NCBI RefSeq assembly: GCF_001592125.1 | Contig: NZ_BCWI01000006.1 | Span: 122,741-186,740 of the forward strand | Source of the DNA: Microbacterium hominis NBRC 15708 | Lineage (GTDB): Bacteria > Actinomycetota > Actinomycetes > Actinomycetales > Microbacteriaceae | Direction: 5' to 3' | DNA length: 64,000 bases | In this document: one piece after another, positions 45,733 through 54,354 of the stretch | Layout of the letters: the number at the start of each line of letters is the position of its first letter | How positions within the stretch are numbered: the stretch's first letter is position 1 | Position numbers and translations under genes: made by a program | The notes under the pieces: generated by a model | Told to the model about the DNA's origin: nothing | What the model saw: only the letters and a program-made list of their open reading frames with translations | The model's database searches: none

Positions 45733-46970
45733 CGCTCCACGTCGTGCTGGCATCCGGCCGTGCCGACGCGGCGGCGCTCGCCGACCGGCTCCGGGAGGCG
45801 GATGCAGAGGTGCGCCGAGTGGAGCCCGCCGAGGTGCGGGGCGCCCTCGCCGGGGCGGACGTGCTGGCGGTGGATGCCGGGCGCCGCACGCTCACCCCCG
45901 GCGTGGTGGCCGCGTGCGACCGATTCGGCGTGCGCATCGTCGCGCTCTGCGACGGCGTCGCCGACAGGCGCCTCGCCGAGATGTTCGGCGTCACCGCGGT
46001 CGACGCGGCAGATGCCGTGCACGAGATCCTGGCCCCGCGCGCCCGCACCGTGCCCGTGCCGCCGCGGGGGCGTGTCATCGCCGTCTGGGGTCCGCACGGC
46101 GCGCCGGGGCGCACGACGATGGCGATCGAGGTCGCGGGGGAGCTCGCCCGCGATGGGCGTCGCGTCGGCCTCGTCGACGCGGACACCCACGCGCCGTCGC
46201 TGGCGATGCTCGCGGGCCTGCCCGACGAGGGGCCGGGGTTCGCCGCCGCGTGCCGCGCGGCCGAGCGCGGGGCGCTCACGGTCGCCGAACTCGAACGCAT
46301 CTCCCTGCCGCTCGGAGACGTCTGCGTGCTCACCGGCATCAACCGGCCCGGACGCTGGCCCGAGCTGACCGCCACGAGGGTCGACGAGGCGCTCCGCCGC
46401 GGCCGGGCGTGGGTGGACGATCTCGTCGTCGACCTCGCGGCGCCGCTCGAGCGCGACGAGGAGATCGTCAGCGACCTGGACGGACCCCGGCGAAACGCGG
46501 CGACGCTCGCCGCGCTGGCCGCGGCCGACGTCGTGATCGCCGTGGTGGCGGCCGATCCGGTCGGGGTGGCGCGATTCGTGCGGGCCTACCCGGACCTGCG
46601 CGCGACGGCCGGCGCCGCGCCGATCCATGTCGTCGTGAACAAGACGCGCTCCTCGACCCTCGGCATCGACGCCCGGACGCAGATGCGCCGGACGCTGGCG
46701 CGGTACACCGGCGTCGCGGAGTGCTGGTTCATCCCCTGGGATCCGAAGGCAGCGGATGCCGCGGTGCTGCAGGCGCAACCGGTCGGTCGCGTCGCTCCGC
46801 GCTCGGCGCTCTGCTCCGCCGTACGGCGATTCGTCGGGGAGGCGATCGAACCCCCTCCCTCCGCCCGCCCCGCCGCCGCGCGAACCCGCGCGAACGCGCG
46901 TGCGGACGTCGCCGTCGACGACAGCGGCGGTCGCACGCGGACGCGACGGGCCGTCCGCGGCGCGGCCTGA
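45729..46970 (+). CDS. CpaE/MinD-like P-loop protein with altered Walker A
   Basis: The 413-residue protein has an N-terminal receiver-like domain (about 1-105) and a MinD-like domain from about 114. The deviant Walker A reads GPHGAPGRTT (121-130), where MinD has KGGVGKTT: both lysines are replaced, by His and Arg. A later LVDADTHAPS corresponds to the switch region and DLVVDLAAPL to Walker B. ATP hydrolysis is therefore uncertain. CpaE/TadZ proteins localise Tad machinery; here the gene is coupled only to the CpaB-like gene. The last 60 residues are disordered and Arg-rich. Confidence 0.8.
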   Translation: MTLHVVLASGRADAAALADRLREADAEVRRVEPAEVRGALAGADVLAVDAGRRTLTPGVVAACDRFGVRIVALCDGVADRRLAEMFGVTAVDAADAVHEILAPRARTVPVPPRGRVIAVWGPHGAPGRTTMAIEVAGELARDGRRVGLVDADTHAPSLAMLAGLPDEGPGFAAACRAAERGALTVAELERISLPLGDVCVLTGINRPGRWPELTATRVDEALRRGRAWVDDLVVDLAAPLERDEEIVSDLDGPRRNAATLAALAAADVVIAVVAADPVGVARFVRAYPDLRATAGAAPIHVVVNKTRSSTLGIDARTQMRRTLARYTGVAECWFIPWDPKAADAAVLQAQPVGRVAPRSALCSAVRRFVGEAIEPPPSARPAAARTRANARADVAVDDSGGRTRTRRAVRGAA

Positions 46971-47022
46971 GGCGCGGCCGGCGCCGCGTGGCCGGCACGT
47001 CGTTGTCGCTTAGGCTGGGTGC

Positions 47023-48516
47023 GTGTCGACGCTCAGCGATCTCGTCTATGCCCAGGGCCGCTCGACGGGCGCGGACATCGAGTGGCTGCACCGGCTCGCC
47101 GGTGACGGCCAGCTGCTCGCGGACCTCGCTTTCGCCGACATCGTGATCTGGGTGCCGACGGCCGACGACTCCTTCATCGCCGTCGCCCACACCCGTCCGA
47201 GCGGAGCGGCGACGCTGTTCTACCGCGACATCGTCGGCGACCTGGTCCGGCCGCAGTGGCGCACCCAGGTGCGCGACGCCTTCACCCGCGTCGAGATCGT
47301 CGACTCGGCATCCCCGGACTGGTTCGAGGAGACGCCCACGCGCGTGCGCGCCGTCCCCATCGTGCGCACGGTCGGGGGCGGCGGAAACCCGCCGACCGTC
47401 GTCGGCGTGCTCACCCGGCACACCAACCTGGGCGAGGCCCGCACGCCGTCGCGACAGCAGATCACCTTCAACGACTGCGCGGACGATCTGTTCGGCATGA
47501 TCGCCAGCGCCGACTTCCCCGACCTCGCCGCGCCGACCTCCCCCCGCCGGGGCGCTCCCCGCGCCTCCGACGGTCTGATCCGCATGGACGTCGACGGCGT
47601 GACCACCTTCGCGAGCCCGAACGCGCTCTCGGCGTTCAACCGGCTGGGATTCGACGACGAGCTCGAGGGTGAGTCGCTGCTCGAGGTGGCGACCGGCATC
47701 CTGCCGAAGGGGCGCGACTTCGACGAGTCCCTTCCCATCGTGATGGCCGGACGCGCCCCGTGGCGCGCCGACATCGAGGCGCGCGGGGTCACGGTCTCGC
47801 TGCGCACCATCCCGCTCAAGGATCACGGAACCCGGATCGGGGCCATCGTGCTCTGCCGCGACGTCACCGAGATCCGCCACCAGGAGCAGGAGCTGATCAC
47901 CAAGGACGCGACGATCCGGGAGATCCACCACCGGGTGAAGAACAACCTGCAGACGGTCGCCTCACTGCTGCGCATCCAGTCGCGTCGCACGCATTCCGAC
48001 GAGGCGCGCGACGCGCTCACGCACGCCATGCGGCGCGTGTCGGCGATCGCGGTCGTGCACGACACGCTCTCGGAGGGGCTCGCCCAGAACGTCGACTTCG
48101 ACGACGTGTTCGACCGCGTCCTCAAGCTCGTGGCCGAGGTGGCCGCGTCGCCGAACACCCGCGCGCGCACGCGCAAGACCGGCACCTTCGGCACGCTGCC
48201 GAGTGAGTACGCGACCCCCCTCGCCCTCGCGCTCACCGAGCTCGTGACCAACGCCGTGGAGCACGGCCTGGTCGATCAGGAGGGCGAGGTCGAGATCATC
48301 GCCGAACGCACCGAGGAGCAGCTCGGCGTGAAGGTGCGCGACACGGGGGTCGGGCTTCCCGAGGGTCAGGTCGGGCGCGGGCTCGGGACGCAGATCGTGC
48401 GCACGCTGATCCAGGGTGAGCTCAGCGGAACCATCGACTGGCACACCCTCGTCGGGTCCGGCACCGAGGTGACCATCGAGATCCCGATGCGCTACCTCGG
48501 GCGCGCGCAGAGCTGA
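47023..48516 (+). CDS. pdtaS: Cytosolic sensor histidine kinase, PdtaS type
   Basis: The 497-residue kinase has an N-terminal GAF domain (about 1-165), a PAS domain (about 185-285) and an HWE/HisKA_2 kinase core with EIHHRVKNNLQT (His302/His303), ELVTNAVEHG and the C-terminal ATPase boxes. PdtaS senses metals and cyclic-di-GMP or NO in mycobacteria and signals to the antiterminator PdtaR. pdtaR is not in this window. The convergent whiB1 neighbour repeats the Rv3220c-Rv3219 pair. TAGGCT (47011-47016) lies six bases before the GTG, suggesting a leaderless mRNA. Confidence 0.93.
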   Translation: MSTLSDLVYAQGRSTGADIEWLHRLAGDGQLLADLAFADIVIWVPTADDSFIAVAHTRPSGAATLFYRDIVGDLVRPQWRTQVRDAFTRVEIVDSASPDWFEETPTRVRAVPIVRTVGGGGNPPTVVGVLTRHTNLGEARTPSRQQITFNDCADDLFGMIASADFPDLAAPTSPRRGAPRASDGLIRMDVDGVTTFASPNALSAFNRLGFDDELEGESLLEVATGILPKGRDFDESLPIVMAGRAPWRADIEARGVTVSLRTIPLKDHGTRIGAIVLCRDVTEIRHQEQELITKDATIREIHHRVKNNLQTVASLLRIQSRRTHSDEARDALTHAMRRVSAIAVVHDTLSEGLAQNVDFDDVFDRVLKLVAEVAASPNTRARTRKTGTFGTLPSEYATPLALALTELVTNAVEHGLVDQEGEVEIIAERTEEQLGVKVRDTGVGLPEGQVGRGLGTQIVRTLIQGELSGTIDWHTLVGSGTEVTIEIPMRYLGRAQS

Positions 48517-48532
48517 GACGCGAAGGCGCGGC

Positions 48533-48781
48533 TCAGCTGGCGCGGCGGGCGCGCGCGGCGCGGCGCTTGAGGGCGCGGCGCTCGTCCTCGGAGAGGCCTC
48601 CCCAGACGCCCGAGTCCTGACCGGTCTCGAGGGCGTACTGCAGGCAGACCTCCGTGACGGTGCAGCGCGCGCACACGGACTTGGCTTTCTCGATCTGATC
48701 GACAGCGGGTCCGGTGTTCCCCACGGGGAAGAACAGCTCGGGGTCGACGGTCAGGCAGGCGGCTTTGTCGCGCCAATCCAT
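48533..48781 (-). CDS. whiB1: WhiB-family iron-sulfur transcription factor, WhiB1 type
   Basis: The 82-residue product has the cluster cysteines Cys9, Cys37, Cys40 and Cys46, the same numbering as M. tuberculosis WhiB1, then GVWGG at 58-62 and the basic tail ERRALKRRAARAR. WhiB1 binds the sigma-70 factor and reacts with nitric oxide through its [4Fe-4S] cluster. ATG at 48781 follows GGAG. A longer in-frame start at 48919 is rejected because the extension has no family similarity and crosses the regulatory region. Confidence 0.96.
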   Translation of the reverse strand: MDWRDKAACLTVDPELFFPVGNTGPAVDQIEKAKSVCARCTVTEVCLQYALETGQDSGVWGGLSEDERRALKRRAARARRAS

Positions 48782-48882
48782 AGGGGGTGCTCCTTGATGC
48801 GGGATGAGAAGTTCGGGTGGGTGTGACGTCGGGCGTCGATTACCCTGATGGTGTGCGAGCAGACGCTCGCCCCACGCCACTG

Positions 48883-48912
48883 TGGGAGCACACGGATAGT
48901 TCAATGCTCCCA
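48883..48912. promoter_or_regulatory. Inverted repeat in the whiB1 upstream region
   Basis: TGGGAGCA (48883-48890) and TGCTCCCA (48905-48912) are perfect inverted repeats with centres 22 bases apart, two turns of the helix. They lie about 100 bases upstream of whiB1 and 85 upstream of the divergent membrane protein gene. A dimeric regulator site is likely. No CRP-type TGTGA-N6-TCACA site, which controls whiB1 in M. tuberculosis, was found. Confidence 0.4.
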
Positions 48913-48995
48913 TGGTCATTCAGATGAATCAAGGGTGAACTCGGCATTTCCCCCGGCGTGTGCTGTGGATCGGCTGCACGAGAGGACCTGCGCCC

Positions 48996-49391
48996 ATGAC
49001 GACAACGAGTTCGGAGCGTATCGCCGCCGCCGTCCTGGCGCTGGAGGCGGTCGCCGTCTTCGTTCTCGCGGGGTGGGAGATCGTCGCTCTCGTCTCCGGC
49101 GACACGGATGACGCCGTCAGCTCCGTCGCGCTCATCGTCCTCACGGCGATCGGCGCCGTCGCGCTGGTCGGTTTCGCCGTCGCCGTCTTCCGCGGCCAGT
49201 CGTGGGGGCGCTCCGGAGGCATCGTGGCGCAGCTGCTCATCCTCGCCGTGGCGCTGGGGGCGATCACCGGTCCGACCCCGTCGCCGCAGACGGCGCTCTG
49301 GACGGCCCTGCCCGCGGTCGTGGGGCTCGTCGCCCTGTTCGCCGCCGTGCGTGCCGCGGCGGGGCGTCGGGACGCCCCGGACCGCGGGTGA
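48996..49391 (+). CDS. Small four-helix membrane protein, function unknown
   Basis: The 131-residue protein has four predicted helices (about 10-32, 42-65, 75-95 and 100-120), short loops and a basic tail. No motif is recognised; similar small hypothetical membrane proteins are common next to whiB1 or bcp in Microbacteriaceae. ATG at 48996 is preferred over an upstream in-frame start at 48960 because AGAGGA lies about ten bases before it and the membrane part starts soon after. Confidence 0.7.
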   Translation: MTTTSSERIAAAVLALEAVAVFVLAGWEIVALVSGDTDDAVSSVALIVLTAIGAVALVGFAVAVFRGQSWGRSGGIVAQLLILAVALGAITGPTPSPQTALWTALPAVVGLVALFAAVRAAAGRRDAPDRG

Positions 49392-49410
49392 TCCTCGTCG
49401 CGGCGCGTCG

Positions 49411-49878
49411 TCAGCCGACGCCGAGCAGCGACCGCACGCGCGCGACGTGCCCGGTCGCCTTGACGTTGTACAGCGCGTGGGTGACGACGCCCTCGGCATC
49501 CAGGATCACCGTCGAGCGGATGACGCCCTCGACGAGCTTGCCGTAGTTCATCTTCTCGCCCCAGGCGCCGTAGGCGTCGTGGACCGCGTGGTCGGGGTCG
49601 CTCAGGAGCGGGTAGGTGAGGGCGTCGCGCTCCCGGAAGCGACGCAGCGTCGCGGGGTCGTCGCGCGAGATGCCGACGACGGTGTACCCGGCGGCCTGCA
49701 GCGGGCCGAGGCTGTCGCGGAAGTCGCACGCCTCGGTGGTGCACCCCGGGGTCATCGCGGCCGGGTAGAAGAAGAGCACGACGGGGGCGCCGCGCAGATC
49801 GTGCAGGCTGACCGGGGCGTCGTCCTGGTCGACGAGCGTGAAGTCGGGAGCGGGGGTACCGGGTTCGAGGCGGGCCAT
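49411..49878 (-). CDS. bcp: Thiol peroxidase / peroxiredoxin, Bcp type
   Basis: Reduces hydroperoxides with a thioredoxin-type donor. The 155-residue protein has PAPDFTLVDQDD, the peroxidatic Cys46 in TPGCTTEACDF and the resolving Cys51 five residues later, the alpha-2 type of atypical 2-Cys BCP. Later YGKLVEGVIRSTVILDAEG (in part) is also typical. It lies 15 bases after rsgA in the leftward aroA-rsgA-bcp run, close to the redox-linked sigH-rshA pair. Confidence 0.95.
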   Translation of the reverse strand: MARLEPGTPAPDFTLVDQDDAPVSLHDLRGAPVVLFFYPAAMTPGCTTEACDFRDSLGPLQAAGYTVVGISRDDPATLRRFRERDALTYPLLSDPDHAVHDAYGAWGEKMNYGKLVEGVIRSTVILDAEGVVTHALYNVKATGHVARVRSLLGVG

Positions 49879-49893
49879 GCCACCAGCCTACGA

Positions 49894-50931
49894 TCAGGCG
49901 AAGGTCGACAGGAGCCGCTGCAGCGAATCCAGGCGGGCGGCGCCGCGTTCTCCGAGACGGCCCTCCGCGACCGCCTCGACGATCGCGCAGTCGGGTGCGT
50001 CCGGCAGGTGCGTGCAGCCGCGCGGGCACTCCTGCGCGATCGCGGCGAGGTCGGTGAACGCCTTGAGGATGTTCGCGGGGTCGACGTGGCCCAGCCCGAA
50101 CGAACGGACCCCCGGGGTGTCGATCACCCACCCGCGGCCGCCGTCGCCGAGATACCGCAGCGAGACGGTCGAGCTCGAGGTGTGACGGCCGCGTCCGGTG
50201 ACCTCGTTCACGTGGCCGGTGGCCCGGTCGGCGCTCGGGACGAGCGCGTTCACGAGCGTCGACTTGCCCACGCCGGAGTGGCCCACGAACACGGTCGAGT
50301 GGCCCACGAGCCGGGTGCCGATCTCATCGACCGGCATGCTGCTGCGCCCGCTCGTGAAGATCTCCAGGTCGTCCAGCCCCTCGAAGTGCGCCAGGAAGCC
50401 GGAGGGGTCGGCGAGGTCGGTCTTGGTGACCACCAGGAGCGGGTGGATGCCGGCATCCAGCGCGGCGATGAGGTACCGGTCGACGAGGCGCGGACGCGGC
50501 TCGGGGTCGGCCGCCGCCACCACGATGAGCATCTGATCGGCGTTGGCGACGACGACGCGTTCGACCTGGTCGGTGTCGTCGGCGCTGCGGCGCAGCAGCG
50601 ACGAGCGGTCCTCGATCCCCACGATCCGCGACAGCGTCCCGTCGTCGCCCGTGGTGTCGCCCACGACGCGGGCGCGGTCTCCCGTGACGATGGGCTGCTT
50701 GCGCAGCTCACGCGCGCGCGTCGCGAGCGCCGTATGCTCCTCGGGTCCGTCCTCGTCGATGAGCACCGTGTACCGGCCCCGATCGACGCCCAGCACGCGC
50801 GCGATGCGCGCGTCGGCGTGCGCCGGTCGCCGCTTCGTTCGGGGCCGGTTGGCCTTCGGGTTCGGGCGGACACGGATGTCGGCCTCGTCGAACTCGGGTT
50901 CGTCGTCGTCGTCGAGGTCCAGCCAGCTCAT
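49894..50931 (-). CDS. rsgA: Ribosome small-subunit-dependent GTPase A
   Basis: RsgA checks late 30S subunit maturation. The 345-residue protein has the N-terminal OB domain (about 40-115), a circularly permuted GTPase with G4 VTKTDLAD before G1 GHSGVGKSTLVN, G3 DTPG, and a C-terminal zinc domain with CPRGCTH and DCAI. An acidic N-terminal stretch (DLDDDDEPEFDEAD) precedes the OB domain. The ATG lies one base after the aroA stop, so the two are co-translated. This aroA-rsgA pair adjoins sigH as in M. tuberculosis (Rv3227/Rv3228 near Rv3223c). Confidence 0.95.
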   Translation of the reverse strand: MSWLDLDDDDEPEFDEADIRVRPNPKANRPRTKRRPAHADARIARVLGVDRGRYTVLIDEDGPEEHTALATRARELRKQPIVTGDRARVVGDTTGDDGTLSRIVGIEDRSSLLRRSADDTDQVERVVVANADQMLIVVAAADPEPRPRLVDRYLIAALDAGIHPLLVVTKTDLADPSGFLAHFEGLDDLEIFTSGRSSMPVDEIGTRLVGHSTVFVGHSGVGKSTLVNALVPSADRATGHVNEVTGRGRHTSSSTVSLRYLGDGGRGWVIDTPGVRSFGLGHVDPANILKAFTDLAAIAQECPRGCTHLPDAPDCAIVEAVAEGRLGERGAARLDSLQRLLSTFA

Positions 50932-50932
50932 C

Positions 50933-52291
50933 TCACGGCCGCCGCACGCCGGTTCCGTCGTCGGTCTCGGCGCCCAGCATGCGCGCCCAGAGCTGGGGGA
51001 ACTCGGGCATCGTCTTGGCGGTCGTCTCGATGTGATCGACCTCGATGCCGGGAACGCGAAGACCGATCAGCGCACCGGCCGTGGCGATGCGGTGATCGTG
51101 GTGCGCACGCCACAGTCCGCCGTGCAGGGGCGCGGGGATGATCCGGATGCCGTCGGGCAGCTCTTCGGCGCGCCCGCCGATGTTGCGGAGGTTGCCGATG
51201 AGGGCGTCGATGCGGTTCGTCTCGTGGCCGCGGATGTGACCGATGCCGTGGAGCGTGGTCGGGGCGTCGGCGAACGCCGCGAGCGCGAACAGCGTCGGCG
51301 CGAGCTCGCTCGCCGCACTGAGGTCGAGGTCGACACCGGCGATCCGGGGGCCTCCGGTGACCGTCAGCGCCCCTCCTCGCCGCGACGCGCGTCCGCCCAG
51401 CACGGTGAGGATCTCGGGCAGCAGTGCGCCGGGCTGCGTCGAGCTCGCCGGCCAGCCGGGGATCGTGACGGAGCCCTCCGTCAGCATCGCGGCCGCGAGG
51501 AACGGCGCCGCGTTGGACAGGTCGGGCTCGATCGCGGCATCCCGTCCGCGCAGCGTGCCCGCGGGGACGACCCACTCGTGGGGGGTGGGGTGCTCCACCT
51601 GGATGCCGCGGCGGGCGAGCGTCTCGATCGTCATCTCGATGTGGGGCGCGCTGGGCAGACGCTCCCCGGAGTGCACGAGGTGCAGCCCGACGTCGAAGCG
51701 GGGGGCGGCGAGCAGGAGGCCGGAGACGAACTGGCTGGAGCCGCTCGCGTCGATCGTGACCTCTCCGCCGCGGATGTGGCCGCGCCCGCGGACGGTGAAC
51801 GGCAGCGACCAGGTGCCGCCGTCGTCGACGTCCGCACCGATCTCGCGCAGCGCCTTGATCATCTCGCCCATCGGGCGGTGCAGCGCGCTGGCATGGGCGG
51901 TCAGGGTGACGTCGCCGTCGGCGAGACCCGCGAGGGGGGCGACGAAGCGCATGACGGTGCCGGCCTGACCGCAGTCGATCTCGACGTCGCCGCGGAACGT
52001 GGCGGGGGGAGTGACGAGCAGGTCGGGCCCGAAGGCGCCCGCTCCGGGCACCTCGGTGATCTCCACCCCCAGAGCGCGCAGCGCGGCGATCATACGCTCC
52101 GAGTCCTCGGAGTGCAGCGGCGACGTCAGCGTGCTGGGGCCGTCGGCGAGGGCGGCCAGGACCAACTTGCGGTTCGTCAGAGACTTGGATCCGGGCACGG
52201 ATACCGTCGCCTGGACGGCGTCATCCGCACGCGGCGCCCGCCAGACGGGATCCGCGGCCGGTTGGGGGAGGGAATACCCGGTCACTGTCAT
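50933..52291 (-). CDS. aroA: 3-phosphoshikimate 1-carboxyvinyltransferase (EPSP synthase)
   Basis: Sixth step of the shikimate pathway: joins shikimate-3-phosphate and PEP. The 452-residue protein has [21 protein letters not shown] (in part), the PEP-binding [24 protein letters not shown] and [11 protein letters not shown]. The GQAGT in place of the class I GNAGT is the sequence seen in many Actinobacteria. It diverges from sigH; the candidate SigH promoter at 52270-52297 overlaps the first codons of aroA. Confidence 0.96.
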   Translation of the reverse strand: MTVTGYSLPQPAADPVWRAPRADDAVQATVSVPGSKSLTNRKLVLAALADGPSTLTSPLHSEDSERMIAALRALGVEITEVPGAGAFGPDLLVTPPATFRGDVEIDCGQAGTVMRFVAPLAGLADGDVTLTAHASALHRPMGEMIKALREIGADVDDGGTWSLPFTVRGRGHIRGGEVTIDASGSSQFVSGLLLAAPRFDVGLHLVHSGERLPSAPHIEMTIETLARRGIQVEHPTPHEWVVPAGTLRGRDAAIEPDLSNAAPFLAAAMLTEGSVTIPGWPASSTQPGALLPEILTVLGGRASRRGGALTVTGGPRIAGVDLDLSAASELAPTLFALAAFADAPTTLHGIGHIRGHETNRIDALIGNLRNIGGRAEELPDGIRIIPAPLHGGLWRAHHDHRIATAGALIGLRVPGIEVDHIETTAKTMPEFPQLWARMLGAETDDGTGVRRP

Positions 52292-52297
52292 CGGGTT
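52270..52297 (+). promoter_or_regulatory. Candidate SigH/SigR-type promoter of sigH
   Basis: GGGAAT (52270-52275) and GTT (52295-52297) are separated by 19 bases, matching the GGAAT-N18/19-GTT promoter of SigR/SigH. Transcription would start near 52305, giving a leader of about 70 bases, and would make sigH autoregulated as in Streptomyces and mycobacteria. The -35 part lies within aroA codons on the other strand. Confidence 0.5.
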
Positions 52298-52374
52298 CTA
52301 CCCTAACGAACCCATCGGACACCGCCGCCGCCCACCGCGGCGGGCCGTCCGAGCCAGACCGGGAGAGGAGCCCC

Positions 52375-53118
52375 GTGACCGCGACACTCGCACCCGTGCG
52401 GGCGGACATCGCCGACGTAGACTGGGCGCTGATGGAAGAGCAGGCGGCCTCAGCGCCCGACGACACGGTGTCCCAGAACCCAGCGTCCGAGTACCCCGAG
52501 CCGCCGTCGGAGGACGCGTCGACGGCGATCGACGTCCGCGCGCAGTTCGAGGAGCAGGCCCTGCCGTTCATGGACCAGCTGTACGCGGCGGGCATGCGGA
52601 TGACGCGGAACCCGGCGGATGCCGCGGACCTCGTCCAGGAGACCTTCGTCAAGGCGTTCGCGTCGTGGTCCTCCTTCACGCAGGGGACCAACCTCAAGGC
52701 GTGGCTGTACCGCATCCTCACCAACACGTACATCAACACGTATCGCAAGAAGCAGCGCGAGCCCTATCAGGGCACGATCGACGACCTCGAGGACTGGCAG
52801 CTCGGCGGTGCCGAGTCGACCACGGCCACGAGCAGCCGCTCCGCCGAGGCGGAGGCCATCGACCACATGCCCGCGTCGGTGGTCAAGGACGCGCTGCAGT
52901 CGATCCCCGAGGACTTCCGGCTGGCGGTCTACCTCGCGGACGTCGAAGGCTTCGCGTATCAGGAGATCGCGGACATCATGAAAACACCCATCGGCACGGT
53001 CATGAGCCGTCTGCACCGTGGCAGACGGATGCTGCGCGACCTCCTCGCCGACTACGCACGCGAGCGCGGCATCGATGTGCCGGCGCCCGCCACTTCTTCA
53101 TCAGGGAGCAGGAAATGA
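52375..53118 (+). CDS. sigH: ECF RNA polymerase sigma factor SigH/SigR (thiol-oxidative stress)
   Basis: Group 4 sigma factor of 247 residues that drives thioredoxin, protease and thiol genes upon disulfide stress. Region 2 (about 58-130) has [16 protein letters not shown] and [22 protein letters not shown] (in part). Region 4 (about 165-230) has [34 protein letters not shown] (read in parts). A disordered extension of about 55 residues precedes region 2, so a later start is possible (ATG at residue 20), but GTG 52375 has a good GAGAGGAG. The stop overlaps the anti-sigma gene as ATGA. Confidence 0.95.
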   Translation: MTATLAPVRADIADVDWALMEEQAASAPDDTVSQNPASEYPEPPSEDASTAIDVRAQFEEQALPFMDQLYAAGMRMTRNPADAADLVQETFVKAFASWSSFTQGTNLKAWLYRILTNTYINTYRKKQREPYQGTIDDLEDWQLGGAESTTATSSRSAEAEAIDHMPASVVKDALQSIPEDFRLAVYLADVEGFAYQEIADIMKTPIGTVMSRLHRGRRMLRDLLADYARERGIDVPAPATSSSGSRK

Positions 53119-53360
53119 GCGACTGCGGCTGCGACAAAGCGCGCAAGGATCTGGAGGAGTACCTCCGCAACGAAGTCTGCAAGACGGAGCACGCGGACAT
53201 CCGTGCCCATCTGGAGACCTGCCCCTCCTGCCGCGACGAGGCACTGGTCGCGACGACGCTCACCGCGGTCGTCGCGCGTGCCTGCAAGGAGACGGCGCCC
53301 GAGCAGCTGCGCGACCAGGTTCTCGCGCGTCTGCGCGCCGAGCAGGCCACGCACCACTGA
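53115..53360 (+). CDS. rshA: Zinc-binding anti-sigma factor RshA/RsrA
   Basis: The 81-residue protein has the ZAS motif HLETCPSC (His32, Cys36, Cys39), with an upstream Cys22 and an unusual CGC at 4-6. RsrA-type proteins hold sigma in a complex while the thiols are reduced and release it when a disulfide forms. The ATG overlaps the sigH stop by four bases, giving the matched expression usual for such pairs. A weak hairpin at 53385-53408 follows. Confidence 0.93.
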   Translation: MSDCGCDKARKDLEEYLRNEVCKTEHADIRAHLETCPSCRDEALVATTLTAVVARACKETAPEQLRDQVLARLRAEQATHH

Positions 53361-53384
53361 CCGCACCCCTGCGGGAGCGGTCCG

Positions 53385-53408
53385 TGACCCGGCCCTGAAA
53401 CGGGGTCA
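53385..53408 (+). terminator. Weak hairpin after rshA
   Basis: TGACCC (53385-53390) pairs with GGGTCA (53403-53408) between the convergent rshA and lipid kinase genes; the second arm includes the stop codon of the lipid kinase. It may end transcription but is short. Confidence 0.3.
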
Positions 53409-54314
53409 GCGCGCCGGCGGCGCGAAGACGCGGAGCGCACCGGGAAGGACGTCGACCTCCAGCGGCAGCATCCCCACCGCGTCGCCGTCGGCGTAGGCGG
53501 TCGTCGCGGGGGCGGACAGCCGCACCCGCCGCACGCGTGCGGTGACGACCTCGTCGAGGCCGGTGTGCGTGCCGCGATAGACGCGGGGCAGCAGTCGCAG
53601 CAGGCGGGCGCGGCCGAGCGGGCGCACGAGCGTGACGTCGAGGAGGCCGTCGGCGAGGTCGGCATCCGGGCAGATGGGGATGCCGCCGCCGTAGGTGGGG
53701 CCGTTGCCCACCGTCGCCATGAGCAGCTCCTCGCTGCGGCGCTCGATCGTGCCGTCGTCGTGCTCGAGCTCCACCTCGAAGGCGACGCAGCGCAGCCGCA
53801 GGAACTCGATGAGGATCGCGAGGTCGTAGCGGACGTGTCCGCGGGGCCAGCGCATGCGGTTGGCACGGTCGTTCACCCGCGAGTCGAACCCGCTCGCCAG
53901 CACGGTCGCGTACGACGTCGTCGAGCCGTCGGCGCGATGCACGCGCGCGAGATCGATCGTGCGCGTGGATCCCGCCACGACGGCCTCGGCGGCGCCGCGC
54001 GCATCGCGCTCGCGCAGCCCGAGGGCCGTGGCCACGTCGTTGCCGGTCCCCGTCGGCACGATGCCGAGCGGGATGCCGGTGCCCGCGAGCTCCTGCACGG
54101 CGAGATTGACGGTGCCGTCGCCGCCCGCGACGAGCACGGCGTCGGCGCCCGCGTCGAGGGCGAGGCGCAGCAGGCGCGTCGATTCGGCGGCGCTCCCGCC
54201 CGCGATCAGCGTCGTGCGGATGCCGTGGGCGCGCAGGAGCGCGGCGACGTCCTCCGCGGCGTGCGTGCGCGCGGAGGCGCGAGCGGTCGGGTTGACGAGG
54301 AGCGCGACGTCCAT
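53406..54314 (-). CDS. Diacylglycerol/lipid kinase family protein
   Basis: The 302-residue protein has the DAGK catalytic domain: NPTARASA near the start, VLVAGGDGTVNLAVQEL with the ATP-binding GGDGT, and LGIVPTGTGNDVATALG. The C-terminal beta domain includes GGGIPICPDADLADGLLDV (in part). Soluble bacterial enzymes of this type phosphorylate diacylglycerol for lipid recycling, and some act on other lipids, so the substrate is not certain. It lies 40 bases downstream of kgd in the same direction. Confidence 0.9.
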   Translation of the reverse strand: MDVALLVNPTARASARTHAAEDVAALLRAHGIRTTLIAGGSAAESTRLLRLALDAGADAVLVAGGDGTVNLAVQELAGTGIPLGIVPTGTGNDVATALGLRERDARGAAEAVVAGSTRTIDLARVHRADGSTTSYATVLASGFDSRVNDRANRMRWPRGHVRYDLAILIEFLRLRCVAFEVELEHDDGTIERRSEELLMATVGNGPTYGGGIPICPDADLADGLLDVTLVRPLGRARLLRLLPRVYRGTHTGLDEVVTARVRRVRLSAPATTAYADGDAVGMLPLEVDVLPGALRVFAPPAR

Positions 54315-54354
54315 GTCGTCCAGTCGGGTGTGTCGGGCCCCTCGTCTCGCCGCG

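Noticed and set aside
48845..48900. CRP-like TGTG...CACA upstream of whiB1
   Set aside because: TGTGGGAGCACA has a 4-base centre, not the 8 needed for TGTGA-N6-TCACA.
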